Notes: generated by a model from the letters alone, not told the origin. A DNA stretch of 9,589 nucleotides from Mucilaginibacter sp. (GCA_025934475.1 JAICXZ010000061.1:1-9589), one strand, 5' to 3'; counted from the first letter of the stretch, positions 1-5,867 are shown. Program-made: numbers and translations.

Positions 1-6
1 CATCAA

Positions 7-297
7 TTAATTTATCGAATAAAATCGAGGAAAATCACAATAAATTCTCAGGCGCAGATCATTATCTCGACAATCGACAAGCCGATAACGTTTTTTAACA
101 TCTGCAGGCAGCAGTAAAACTTTATCACTTAAAAATAAATAACACAAAAGCGCAGAAAGCCCACACATCGCGAGTCTAAATATTACATAATACCAATGTG
201 GTATATCTTCTAATGTGGCAATGATTAATGCTGTAATCAAAATAGATTTAATTACATTCTCCATCCATACGGATAAACTTAACTTCAAATGTGCCAT
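7..297 (-). CDS. Small two-helix membrane protein, possibly DUF6804-like
   Basis: The reading frame can be opened back to a TTG at 438, but the first 47 codons look non-coding. I prefer the ATG at 297, giving 96 aa; an ATG at 264 is also possible. Seen: two hydrophobic segments, about residues 15-30 and 35-57, the second with a pattern of the type IPHWYYVIFRLAMCGLSALL. That aromatic-then-Arg-then-Cys-Gly arrangement recalls small Bacteroidota membrane proteins of the DUF6804 type (from memory, not searched). The C-terminal 40 residues are basic and do not continue the family pattern I remember, so the tail may be frameshifted or divergent. No ribosome binding site is visible. Function unknown; it would sit in the inner membrane. 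It lies downstream of the polyketide synthase pair in the same direction but is separated from it by a strong hairpin and a 350-bp gap. Confidence 0.45.
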   Translation of the reverse strand: MAHLKLSLSVWMENVIKSILITALIIATLEDIPHWYYVIFRLAMCGLSALLCYLFLSDKVLLLPADVKKRYRLVDCRDNDLRLRIYCDFPRFYSIN

Positions 298-612
298 AAT
301 GTGATAATTTAGGTTGAACAAAAAATAACGTGATCGATATTGTCCTGTGCAATCGTCTGGGTCTTTGCTCTTATAGACCTTTTTGCCTCTCTTTTCTTTG
401 GCAAATTCAAAGTTAAAAATATGCAATTTTATGTACAAATTTCTAAAGGGTACATACTCGTTTTATGAAAATTAATTCATTGTATATGAAGACATTATAG
501 ATTTCATTAAAAATTATTTCAAAAAGTATAACCTTCTCTTCTTCAGACGCGTACAAATACGTGGTTAATAAATAAGAGATTAATACTTTTTAATTGGTTT
601 GAAGAATGGTTA
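298..612. other. AT-rich gap between the small membrane gene and the methyltransferase gene
   Basis: I see no convincing coding frame here. The stretch is AT-rich and contains the 9-mer AAAAAGTAT at 521-529 and its inverted copy at 583-591, 53 bases apart. The leader of the 7-297 gene must lie here if that gene has its own promoter, but I could not fix a convincing -7/-33 pair. Confidence 0.5.
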
Positions 613-646
613 AATCCCCGGTAGTGAATGGCCGGGGATTTTTTTT
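613..646. terminator. GC-rich terminator hairpin downstream of the methyltransferase
   Basis: Perfect 9-bp stem: AATCCCCGG at 613-621 pairs with CCGGGGATT at 632-640, with a 10-base loop. On the plus strand it runs straight into eight T (639-646), the classic intrinsic terminator form. On the minus strand, the direction of the methyltransferase that stops at 648, the same stem is preceded by the A-tract and followed only by ATTTAACC, a weak U-tract. It may act in both directions, but the better polarity faces rightward transcription. Confidence 0.65.
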
Positions 647-647
647 A

Positions 648-1142
648 TTAATCGGCCCACACTTTATTCTCTTCCCTTATCCTCACCGTTAGCATGACGG
701 CGTTTAGCACTGAAAATATCACCGCGGTATAGTACAAATGAAACACCAGGGGTATCATGGCTATTTCGCAAACCACGTCCACATAATTCGGGTGCCTGAT
801 GAATTTATAAGGGCCTTTTCTGACGGCTATGCTCCCCGGAATACGGTATATTTTGGTGTTCCAATATTTCCCCAGCGAACTCATGAGCCACCATTTAAAC
901 AGAAGCACCAGGACAATCAGGGACAGGAAAACATAACTTACCGGATGCGGGCCGGCAGTAAAGAAATACTCAAGCACAAGCGATATGATAAAACAGGTGT
1001 GCAGCGTTACTACAAAAGGATAATGCTCTTTGCCGTATTCCACAGCGCCCTGTGACAGTAGCCATTTCTCATTCCTGCTTGAGATATATAGCTCGGTAAG
1101 CCGGAGTGCAATAAGGAGTAAGATAAAAATTATGAAGTACAT
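648..1142 (-). CDS. Isoprenylcysteine carboxyl methyltransferase (ICMT)-family membrane methyltransferase, BpsB/SrsB-like
   Basis: A 164-aa integral membrane protein with about four hydrophobic segments (roughly residues 2-16, 43-62, 68-87 and 122-150). Seen: the N-terminal pattern RLTELYISSRNEKWLLSQGA (14-33), LGKYWNTKI (90-98), the family signature GPYKFIRHPNY (110-120) with its His-Pro, and a C-terminal REENKVW (156-162). In ICMT-fold enzymes the RHPxY and Glu-rich C-terminal parts form the S-adenosylmethionine pocket. Known: relatives encoded beside type III polyketide synthases (Bacillus BpsB/YpbQ, Streptomyces SrsB) O-methylate alkylpyrones or alkylresorcinols rather than prenylated proteins. 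The gene directly follows the type III PKS in the same direction, so I infer that it methylates the PKS product in the membrane. Length fits that family (about 165-170 aa). The start is an ATG with no clear ribosome binding site. Substrate is inferred, not shown. Confidence 0.85.
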   Translation of the reverse strand: MYFIIFILLLIALRLTELYISSRNEKWLLSQGAVEYGKEHYPFVVTLHTCFIISLVLEYFFTAGPHPVSYVFLSLIVLVLLFKWWLMSSLGKYWNTKIYRIPGSIAVRKGPYKFIRHPNYVDVVCEIAMIPLVFHLYYTAVIFSVLNAVMLTVRIREENKVWAD

Positions 1143-1148
1143 TTTTTT

Positions 1149-1262
1149 AGTCCGGAAGTCAGCAGAAGTCCGCGTAAGTCCGAAAGTTTAATATTTGTGA
1201 TAGTTTCTATTTTTTGCAGGATTTGTCTTTCCGTCTTTCCGACTTACGCGGACTTTCGGACT
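1149..1262. repeat. Imperfect long inverted repeat built from AGTCCG units
   Basis: Most of the gap between the PKS and the methyltransferase is a nested inverted repeat. The inner arms are 20 bp (1168-1187 and 1235-1254) and match at 19 of 20 positions, separated by 47 bases. An outer AGTCC/GGACT pair (1149-1153 and 1258-1262) flanks them. AGTCCG recurs as a direct repeat at 1149, 1168 and 1178. The structure begins a few bases beyond the stop codon of the PKS. It resembles dispersed palindromic intergenic elements; only one copy is in the window. Confidence 0.8.
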
Positions 1263-1264
1263 AT

Positions 1265-2320
1265 TTAATTTTTCATTTCAAGCAACACCATTTCGCTCGA
1301 GAAACCCGGCCCCATGGCCATCATCAGTCCATAGCCGTCTTCGAAACCATGGTTCATAAACCTTTCCAGAACATAAAGTACTGTCACGCTCGACATATTG
1401 CCGTAGTTGTTCATCACGATGCGAGAGTTTTTCAGGAAGTCGCCCTTTACTTCCAGCGCGTCAGTATAAGCCTCGAGTACCTTTTTACCACCGGGGTGAA
1501 AGATAAAGTTGCGGATATCACTTAGCTTCAAACTATGCTGACTGAGAAAACCTTCGATATCACCCTGCACATTCTCATTGATAAACTCAGGAATATCCTT
1601 TGAAAAAAGCACTTTAAAACCGTTATTGGTAAAGTCCCATCCCATCACCTCAAGCGAATCGTAGTACAATTTACTGCTCGCGGCTTTATACTTCACCCTG
1701 CCAGGGGTTTGATGATTATCGCCCAAAATCAAACAGGCAGCCACTCCATCCGAAAAAAGACTGGAACCGATGAAATTGCTGGTGCTGTAATCATCGCGCA
1801 AAACCGTGAGCGAGCATAGTTCAACCGCAACCAAAAGCACCACCGCGTCAGGATTTGCAGTGGCAATGGCATTTGCTTTGGCCATGCCAGATACACCTCC
1901 TGCACAACCCAAACCAAATATTGGCAAGCGGTTGATGTGTGGGTTTAGCCGCATAGCATTAATGATCAGCGCATCCATACTGGGCGTTGCCAGTCCGGTT
2001 GTGGAAACAAACAGAATGTCGGTAACCTGATCCTTGTGAATATTTGCTTTGGATAAACAATTCTCAATTGCTTCGACAGAAAACTTAAGCGATGTTTCCA
2101 GGTAAGCATTATTACGGTCCTCAAACGTTGAATGACCAATGTAGTAGCCCAACGGCTTGCAAAAGTTACGGGTAACTATCTGCGTATTGTCGAATACATC
2201 CATTAAGCGCTCCATATGTGGTGAGCGTGATGTAAAGGCGATGCGGGCTTGTTCTTTTACGTCGCCCTGTGGCGTTTTGCAGGGCAAGTCTATTTTTGAT
2301 ATGGAAGCTATTGATGGCAT
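1265..2320 (-). CDS. Type III polyketide synthase (chalcone/stilbene synthase family)
   Basis: A 351-aa soluble thiolase-fold enzyme of the usual length for bacterial type III PKSs. It would condense an acyl-CoA starter with malonyl-CoA units and cyclise the chain to a pyrone or resorcinol. Seen: active-site Cys139 in GLGCAGGVSG; catalytic His275 in FIFHPGGKK; catalytic Asn308 in NYGNMSS; and the C-terminal GPG loop at 337-339 (MAMGPGF). The Cys-His-Asn triad is therefore complete. The DDYSTSNFIGSSLFSDGVAA stretch (176-195) matches the core strand and helix of the family. The start is an ATG at 2320; no Shine-Dalgarno is evident. Downstream lies an ICMT-like methyltransferase, the same order as bpsA-bpsB in Bacillus subtilis. 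The product is inferred to be a long-chain alkylpyrone or alkylresorcinol; starter specificity cannot be read from sequence. No FAD oxidoreductase or other tailoring gene lies beside it. Confidence 0.93.
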   Translation of the reverse strand: MPSIASISKIDLPCKTPQGDVKEQARIAFTSRSPHMERLMDVFDNTQIVTRNFCKPLGYYIGHSTFEDRNNAYLETSLKFSVEAIENCLSKANIHKDQVTDILFVSTTGLATPSMDALIINAMRLNPHINRLPIFGLGCAGGVSGMAKANAIATANPDAVVLLVAVELCSLTVLRDDYSTSNFIGSSLFSDGVAACLILGDNHQTPGRVKYKAASSKLYYDSLEVMGWDFTNNGFKVLFSKDIPEFINENVQGDIEGFLSQHSLKLSDIRNFIFHPGGKKVLEAYTDALEVKGDFLKNSRIVMNNYGNMSSVTVLYVLERFMNHGFEDGYGLMMAMGPGFSSEMVLLEMKN

Positions 2321-2354
2321 ATAGTGTTTAGCAGCTGTTTAATATAAGGAAATT

Positions 2355-2383
2355 TGCACATATTAGTTTTATGTCGCAACAAA
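2355..2383 (-). promoter_or_regulatory. Candidate Bacteroidota promoter for the PKS
   Basis: On the minus strand TTTG (CAAA at 2380-2383) is followed after 17 bases by TATGTGCA (2355-2362), a partial match to the TAnnTTTG -7 element. It lies 35 bases upstream of the PKS start and fits the expected spacing. The match is imperfect and was found by eye. Confidence 0.3.
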
Positions 2384-2433
2384 CTCCCGCATTTCTGTTA
2401 CGCCCGGCTCAATAGTCAGGTTGCCCGTTAACT

Positions 2434-2458
2434 AAAAAAGGCCCCAGAGGGCCCTTTC
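2434..2458 (-). terminator. Intrinsic terminator after the acyltransferase gene
   Basis: Read on the minus strand: AAAGGGCCC, a 4-base loop, then GGGCCTTT running into six T. The stem is about 8 bp with one bulged base. It starts about 33 bases beyond the stop codon of the gene ending at 2491 and separates that gene from the PKS transcription unit. Confidence 0.75.
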
Positions 2459-2490
2459 GTGAGATTGATTTAGTTGATTATAGTGGTTAA

Positions 2491-3627
2491 TTAGACCCGA
2501 ATATAAATTTTTCGCTTATCCAATATATAACCTATCAGCCAGCATAAGAGCATAAAGCTGATGGCAAAGAAAAGCGAGCCCCATCTGCTCGGCGTTTCGC
2601 CCGGGGTAACGTTTTGGAAAAATTGCCGCCACCAGTCAGGTACACCTTTTCCTGCAATAACTACCCATGCCAGGATAGTCAGCAATATTTCGGAAACCAG
2701 GTATATAAACAGCGGATTTTTTCCGAATACAACAAAGAATCGCGTCCAGTTGCCTTTATTCCAGTTGCGTATTTCCACAACATAAATGAGCATTGAGATG
2801 ATCACCATGTCAAGCCCGGTGGTGATGAACACGAAAGAACTTGTCCATAGTTTTTTATTGATCGGAAACACAGAGTCCCAGCAAATAGCGATGAATATAA
2901 ACAGGCAGCCGGTAAGCAAAAGTTTTGATATAGTCTCATAAGTTTTCCCTTTCTCTTGCACAAACTTGCCCGCATAAAAACCAATGATCACATTCACAAT
3001 GGAGGTCATGGTACTTAATAAGCCTTCGGGATCAAAAGCAACGTGTTCGCCATGATACAAGTGCGAATCGCCCAATATGGCTTTATCAAGATAAGTTCCG
3101 GCATTGGTTAACATACCAAGCGGGTTATTGGGATCGCCGAATACCAGCAAAATGATCCAATAGCCAAGCAATAGTATCGCCGAAAGCAGGAAAACCATGT
3201 TCTTTGATAAATAGTGCACCATTAGTGACGCAAAGCAGTAAGATAATGCTATGCGCTGCAACACGCCCATAATTCGGGTTTGGCTGATAGGACTTAGCGA
3301 GAAATGCCCATTGTGAACTTCGAAGAAGGGGAACCAATACATCAGGTACCCTATCAAAAATATTAATAGCGTGCGCTTGAGTATTTTACCAAGAACTTGT
3401 GCGTTGCTCATTTGAGCAAACTTTTTCATGGTAAAACTCATCGCATTGCCCACAGCAAACAGAAACGAAGGGAACACCAGGTCAGTTGGGGTGAAACCGT
3501 TCCAATGCGCATGGTTGAGCGGCCAAAAAGCGACATCAGCACCGGGATTGTTTACAATGATCATGAAACAAATCGTCATTCCACGGAAAACATCGAGTGA
3601 TAAAAATCTCGGTGAAGCTTCGGCCAT
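2491..3627 (-). CDS. HGSNAT/NagX-like (DUF5009) multi-pass membrane acyltransferase
   Basis: A 378-aa membrane protein with about ten hydrophobic segments. Seen at the N-terminus: RFLSLDVFRGMTICFMIIVNNPG, then WPLNHAHWNGFTPTDLVFPS, which is the hallmark of the heparan-alpha-glucosaminide N-acetyltransferase-like family. The first His of that motif (residue 39) corresponds to the conserved acetyl-accepting His of human HGSNAT. Further segments include FGKNPLFIYLVSEILLTILA near the end and a basic C-terminus (LDKRKIYIRV). Known: family members move an acetyl group across the membrane onto amino sugars; bacterial NagX relatives often sit with N-acetylglucosamine genes. No such genes are near here, so the substrate is open. 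The frame extends upstream to a TTG at 3663, but that TTG falls inside a promoter-like -7 element and adds a non-family tail, so I place the start at the ATG at 3627. It has its own terminator and is probably monocistronic. Confidence 0.88.
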   Translation of the reverse strand: MAEASPRFLSLDVFRGMTICFMIIVNNPGADVAFWPLNHAHWNGFTPTDLVFPSFLFAVGNAMSFTMKKFAQMSNAQVLGKILKRTLLIFLIGYLMYWFPFFEVHNGHFSLSPISQTRIMGVLQRIALSYCFASLMVHYLSKNMVFLLSAILLLGYWIILLVFGDPNNPLGMLTNAGTYLDKAILGDSHLYHGEHVAFDPEGLLSTMTSIVNVIIGFYAGKFVQEKGKTYETISKLLLTGCLFIFIAICWDSVFPINKKLWTSSFVFITTGLDMVIISMLIYVVEIRNWNKGNWTRFFVVFGKNPLFIYLVSEILLTILAWVVIAGKGVPDWWRQFFQNVTPGETPSRWGSLFFAISFMLLCWLIGYILDKRKIYIRV

Positions 3628-3660
3628 AATATTAGGTTGGTTATTTCGAATCCCAATGTG

Positions 3661-3693
3661 CAAATACTATTTTAATTTTCCAAGTAAATGCAA
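3661..3693 (-). promoter_or_regulatory. Candidate promoter for the HGSNAT-like gene
   Basis: On the minus strand a TTG (CAA at 3691-3693) precedes TAGTATTTG (3661-3669) by 21 bases. This is close to the TTG/TAnnTTTG Bacteroidota pattern, with three rather than two bases inside the -7 box. It lies about 34 bases upstream of the preferred ATG and overlaps the alternative TTG start codon, which argues against that start. Confidence 0.35.
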
Positions 3694-3758
3694 CCACTTT
3701 TTAAAAATAATTAAAAAGTATTCTAAAAAGTTCTTGGGTTAGCATGAGAAAAAGTGGT
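3693..3758. repeat. Inverted repeat with phased AAAAAGT units
   Basis: ACCACTTTTT at 3693-3702 is mirrored exactly by AAAAAGTGGT at 3749-3758, a 10-bp inverted repeat with a 46-base loop. AAAAAGT occurs at 3713, 3725 and 3749, at distances of 12 and 24 bases. The region is AT-rich and lies between the stop of the 3776-4048 gene and the promoter of the HGSNAT-like gene. Confidence 0.6.
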
Positions 3759-3775
3759 CCGTCGGGCAGCCGGAA

Positions 3776-4048
3776 TCAGTCGACGAAACCCGTGAGTTCC
3801 GGTTCGTTGTATTCGCGGATAAACCTGGCGATCAGCGATACATTATCGAATCCAAGGTTTCCGTTGCCATCCCACTCCAGCGAATCGCCATCTAAATGGA
3901 TCTCTCCTATTATATCATTACCCTCACGAAGAATATAGCGTCCCGTAGGAAACAGGTCGCCGCCAGTAATCTCTTCGTAAACCGGTTCGATATAGATCAG
4001 CCGTTCGCTGCCAGCGGTATACAATTGATATTGAGCAGGGTTGACCAT
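3776..4048 (-). CDS. Small acidic hypothetical protein
   Basis: A 90-aa protein I do not recognise. It is strongly acidic: 17 Asp/Glu, five Arg and no Lys. It has no signal peptide or membrane segment. The pattern of short beta-prone stretches (YQLYTAGSERLIYIEPVYEE, then GRYILREGNDIIGEIHLDGD) followed by a C-terminal helix (VSLIARFIREYNEPEL) suggests a small compact alpha/beta cytosolic domain. The start is an ATG at 4048 with a weak purine-rich AGAAGA about 9 bases upstream. The codon and residue mix looks genuine, and the opposite-strand frames are poorer. It precedes the HGSNAT-like gene in the same direction, 148 bp away with an inverted repeat and candidate promoter between, so co-transcription is not assured. 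Confidence 0.65.
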   Translation of the reverse strand: MVNPAQYQLYTAGSERLIYIEPVYEEITGGDLFPTGRYILREGNDIIGEIHLDGDSLEWDGNGNLGFDNVSLIARFIREYNEPELTGFVD

Positions 4049-4466
4049 AATCTGTCTTCTTATTATTTAAGACGCTTCAAAATATTTTTTGTTTCAGGGG
4101 CCCGAATTAAATTCCCGCCCCCCGACAATTGTTCGTTTTAATTCCGCAGCGATGCCACTAACGCTGTAACCGTTTTGATTGGGGACAACAAACCTCGAAT
4201 GAAGGAATGATTGCCTCTCCACTCATCAAAAAATTAACAAGATTTAAAATAATTCAGGTGTCGTTAGCATTCCATTTTCCTTTACAGAAAACGGCTGGGC
4301 AGCTTAGTAGCTTGCTTTACACAGGTAACGCTTTTTTAAATGTAATTGATAAAAATTAGATTTACAAATATTAAAGGTTTAGTTATCAATATTTTGACGA
4401 AAGCGCCCTCTACCCGGTGCATGTCAGCTTGCAAACCTTATCTGTAATTGTTGCTTTGTCAACAAG

Positions 4467-4481
4467 GTGTAATCATTACAC
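4467..4481. promoter_or_regulatory. Perfect 15-bp palindrome, possible operator
   Basis: GTGTAAT-C-ATTACAC: 7-bp arms around one central base, a typical shape for a homodimeric helix-turn-helix regulator site. It lies about 195 bases upstream of the 4675 start. No regulator gene is adjacent, so its role is open. Confidence 0.45.
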
Positions 4482-4619
4482 AAGTCATTGCCGGGTTAGA
4501 ATCAATGGCGACAAAAATTTAACCTTTATTTTCTTTAGTTAATCTTCTGTATTTCCTTTGGCACAGTTATTTATACACTATGTTGATCACTAACTATTGC
4601 GGTATCAATATCGTTAGAA

Positions 4620-4637
4620 GTAACACGAAAGTGGTAC
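4620..4637 (+). promoter_or_regulatory. Small GNRA-loop hairpin in the leader of the 4675 gene
   Basis: GTA-A-CAC-GAAA-GTG-G-TAC: two 3-bp stems separated by one A/G mismatch and capped by a GAAA tetraloop. It is 37 bases before the start codon, so if transcription begins near 4595 it would be in the 5' leader. Confidence 0.35.
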
Positions 4638-4674
4638 ATTTTTTGACAACTGTTAATAAGAGATAAAACCATAA

Positions 4675-4980
4675 ATGCTACCCACCAATTTTTACTTAAT
4701 ACAAAGCGACGCCGGTGACATGATCCGGGATGTAAAATCAATGCTTCGCATCTCCATTCGCAAGCTGGAAGATACCGCTTTTGAGCCTAATCCTTCTGAA
4801 CTACAGTTTTACAGCGCACACAATGGGGGGCATATTGTTTTCGAAACAGTTAATATAAAGGATTATTTAAGACCGCTTGTTGCCTCGGCGCTACAGTGGT
4901 ATGCAGAGTATATTGGCTTGCCGGATATGCACATCAGCAGTGAAGCTCCCCTTCCGATGCTGAAAGCCGTGCGATTATAG
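4675..4980 (+). CDS. Small hypothetical protein
   Basis: A 101-aa soluble protein I do not recognise. It has no signal peptide or membrane segment. It contains an amphipathic N-terminal helix region (MIRDVKSMLRISIRKLEDTA), a mixed middle (ELQFYSAHNGGHIVFETV) and a helical C-terminal half (YLRPLVASALQWYAEYIGLP), which suggests a small alpha/beta domain. The start is an ATG with no strong ribosome binding site, preceded by AAGAGATAAAACCATAA. It has a long non-coding leader region and converges tail-to-tail on the 4975-5295 gene, sharing six bases with it. No function is proposed. Confidence 0.6.
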   Translation: MLPTNFYLIQSDAGDMIRDVKSMLRISIRKLEDTAFEPNPSELQFYSAHNGGHIVFETVNIKDYLRPLVASALQWYAEYIGLPDMHISSEAPLPMLKAVRL

Positions 4981-5295
4981 CATTAGCAAATATTTCTCAA
5001 ACTGTGGAATAAAATCATCAAATAATTCGCACCCGCTTGCCTTTTCGTAACCGTTTTTGGTAAACGTAAAAATTATATACCCGTTTTTTGCACATTCCAT
5101 ATCGTATTCCCAGTCGCCAATATTCCAGGCCATAAAAAGACTGCCTGCCTTATTAGGCCGAAAGCGTATGTTTCGTTCCAGATTCAGGTCATCAATATAA
5201 TTGAGCACCTTTTCGGCGTTTTCCCGTGCAATATCATTGGGAGCCTGGCTATATGGGTTAACGTGGTTAACCACTGCTTTTAGTTGGGGATGCAT
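4975..5295 (-). CDS. Small hypothetical protein
   Basis: A 106-aa protein I do not recognise. An N-terminal helical part (IARENAEKVLNYIDDLNLER) is followed by beta-prone segments rich in aromatic residues (GSLFMAWNIGDWEYDMECA, then GYIIFTFTKNGYEKASG) and a terminal helix (CELFDDFIPQFEKYLLML). No signal peptide or membrane segment is evident, so it is probably cytosolic. The start is an ATG at 5295 with no evident ribosome binding site. It is divergent from the receiver gene that starts at 5436, so the 140-bp gap between them may hold back-to-back promoters. Its stop codon TAA is the complement of the last Leu codon of the gene on the other strand. Confidence 0.65.
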   Translation of the reverse strand: MHPQLKAVVNHVNPYSQAPNDIARENAEKVLNYIDDLNLERNIRFRPNKAGSLFMAWNIGDWEYDMECAKNGYIIFTFTKNGYEKASGCELFDDFIPQFEKYLLML

Positions 5296-5345
5296 TGCGA
5301 TATTAGAATAAGTTGACTAGCGTCTTATACGGCACTTGCCTAAAT

Positions 5346-5373
5346 AGGTTATTACCTATTGGTATAACCTTTG
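5346..5373 (+). promoter_or_regulatory. Palindrome overlapping a -7-like box upstream of the receiver gene
   Basis: AGGTTATTACC (5346-5356) and GGTATAACCT (5361-5370) are inverted copies with one bulged base and a 4-base centre. The right arm overlaps TATAACCTTTG (5363-5373), a near match to the TAnnTTTG -7 element. An operator lying on the promoter of the receiver gene is a reasonable reading. The -33 element is not clear. Confidence 0.45.
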
Positions 5374-5435
5374 CATAAAAATTAATGCATCTTGTTTATC
5401 AATAACTGGTTAACTGCGACCTATAAAAAAATGCT

Positions 5436-5831
5436 ATGTGTAAAGTTGTTCTAATCGACGATAATCCCATTGATCATTATATTATGCGGACCATGCTTTA
5501 CAATAATGAAGTGTGTAAACAAGCAACCTACACTTTTGATGGCAGCATGATCATCGAATTTATGGAACAACATAAAACAGAGTCGAAGCGATTGCCCGAT
5601 GTAATATTTCTTGATCTGACGATGCCCGATTTCAGCGGGTGGGATTTTCTTGAAAAATTTGAGAAGTTGAAGGGAAGCTTGCAAAAGCACATTAATCTTT
5701 ACGTAATGACATCTTCCATACGCGACTCTGACCGCGAACGATCCGCCAGGTATAATTGCGTGAGCTCCTTTATCAGCAAGCCGCTTTCAAAACAAATGCT
5801 TAACAGCATTTGTACACAAGGCCTATCCTGA
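5436..5831 (+). CDS. Single-domain (CheY-like) response regulator
   Basis: A 131-aa protein consisting of one receiver domain and no output domain. Seen: acidic pair Asp8-Asp9 (VVLIDDNPIDHYIM), phospho-acceptor Asp60 (DVIFLDLTMPDFSGWDFL), conserved Thr92 (YVMTSS) and Lys115 before Pro (FISKPLS). All residues needed for Mg2+ binding, phosphorylation and the Thr/Lys switch are present. Known: such stand-alone receivers pass phosphate in relays or act by protein-protein contact, without binding DNA. A histidine kinase gene follows 170 bp downstream and is the obvious candidate partner, though an intrinsic terminator separates them. The start is the ATG at 5436; an overlapping ATG at 5431 is out of frame and runs into a stop after a few codons. 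No Shine-Dalgarno is visible. It acts in the cytosol. Confidence 0.92.
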   Translation: MCKVVLIDDNPIDHYIMRTMLYNNEVCKQATYTFDGSMIIEFMEQHKTESKRLPDVIFLDLTMPDFSGWDFLEKFEKLKGSLQKHINLYVMTSSIRDSDRERSARYNCVSSFISKPLSKQMLNSICTQGLS

Positions 5832-5867
5832 ATCCATCCAACAAGTGATTATATTAGTTTTTTGTAG

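Larger units (their letters stand above)
4049..4674. other. 626-bp non-coding stretch between divergent small genes
   Basis: I see no convincing coding frame on either strand. It must hold divergent promoters for the genes at 3776-4048 and 4675-4980. On the plus strand TTTG (4557-4560) followed after 18 bases by TATGTTGA (4579-4586) is a weak promoter candidate. An 8-bp inverted repeat GAATTAAA/TTTAATTC (4104-4111, 4137-4144), a 15-bp palindrome (4467-4481) and a small hairpin (4620-4637) are the clearest structures. The length is much greater than the other gaps, so an unannotated small RNA or gene remnant is possible. Confidence 0.55.

Noticed and set aside
582..595. 14-base match (inverted) between 582-595 and 3709-3722, AATTAAAAAGTATT
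   Set aside because: Low-complexity AT-rich sequence; a chance match of this length within the non-coding DNA of the window is plausible.
738..1055. 105-codon plus-strand open frame opposite the ICMT-like gene
   Set aside because: The minus-strand frame has the family signature; this one has none.
3428..3742. 104-codon plus-strand open frame opposite the start of the HGSNAT-like gene
   Set aside because: It is antisense to conserved family motifs, spans the candidate promoter and inverted repeat, and has no protein-like character.
4558..4576. TGGCAC at 4559-4564 resembling the -24 half of a sigma-54 promoter
   Set aside because: The required GC at the -12 position is absent; the bases there are TA. 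A sigma-54 site is not supported.
5431..5454. Very short frame from the ATG at 5431 overlapping the receiver start
   Set aside because: It meets a stop after seven codons and has no sign of translation; it is incidental to the ATG at 5436.
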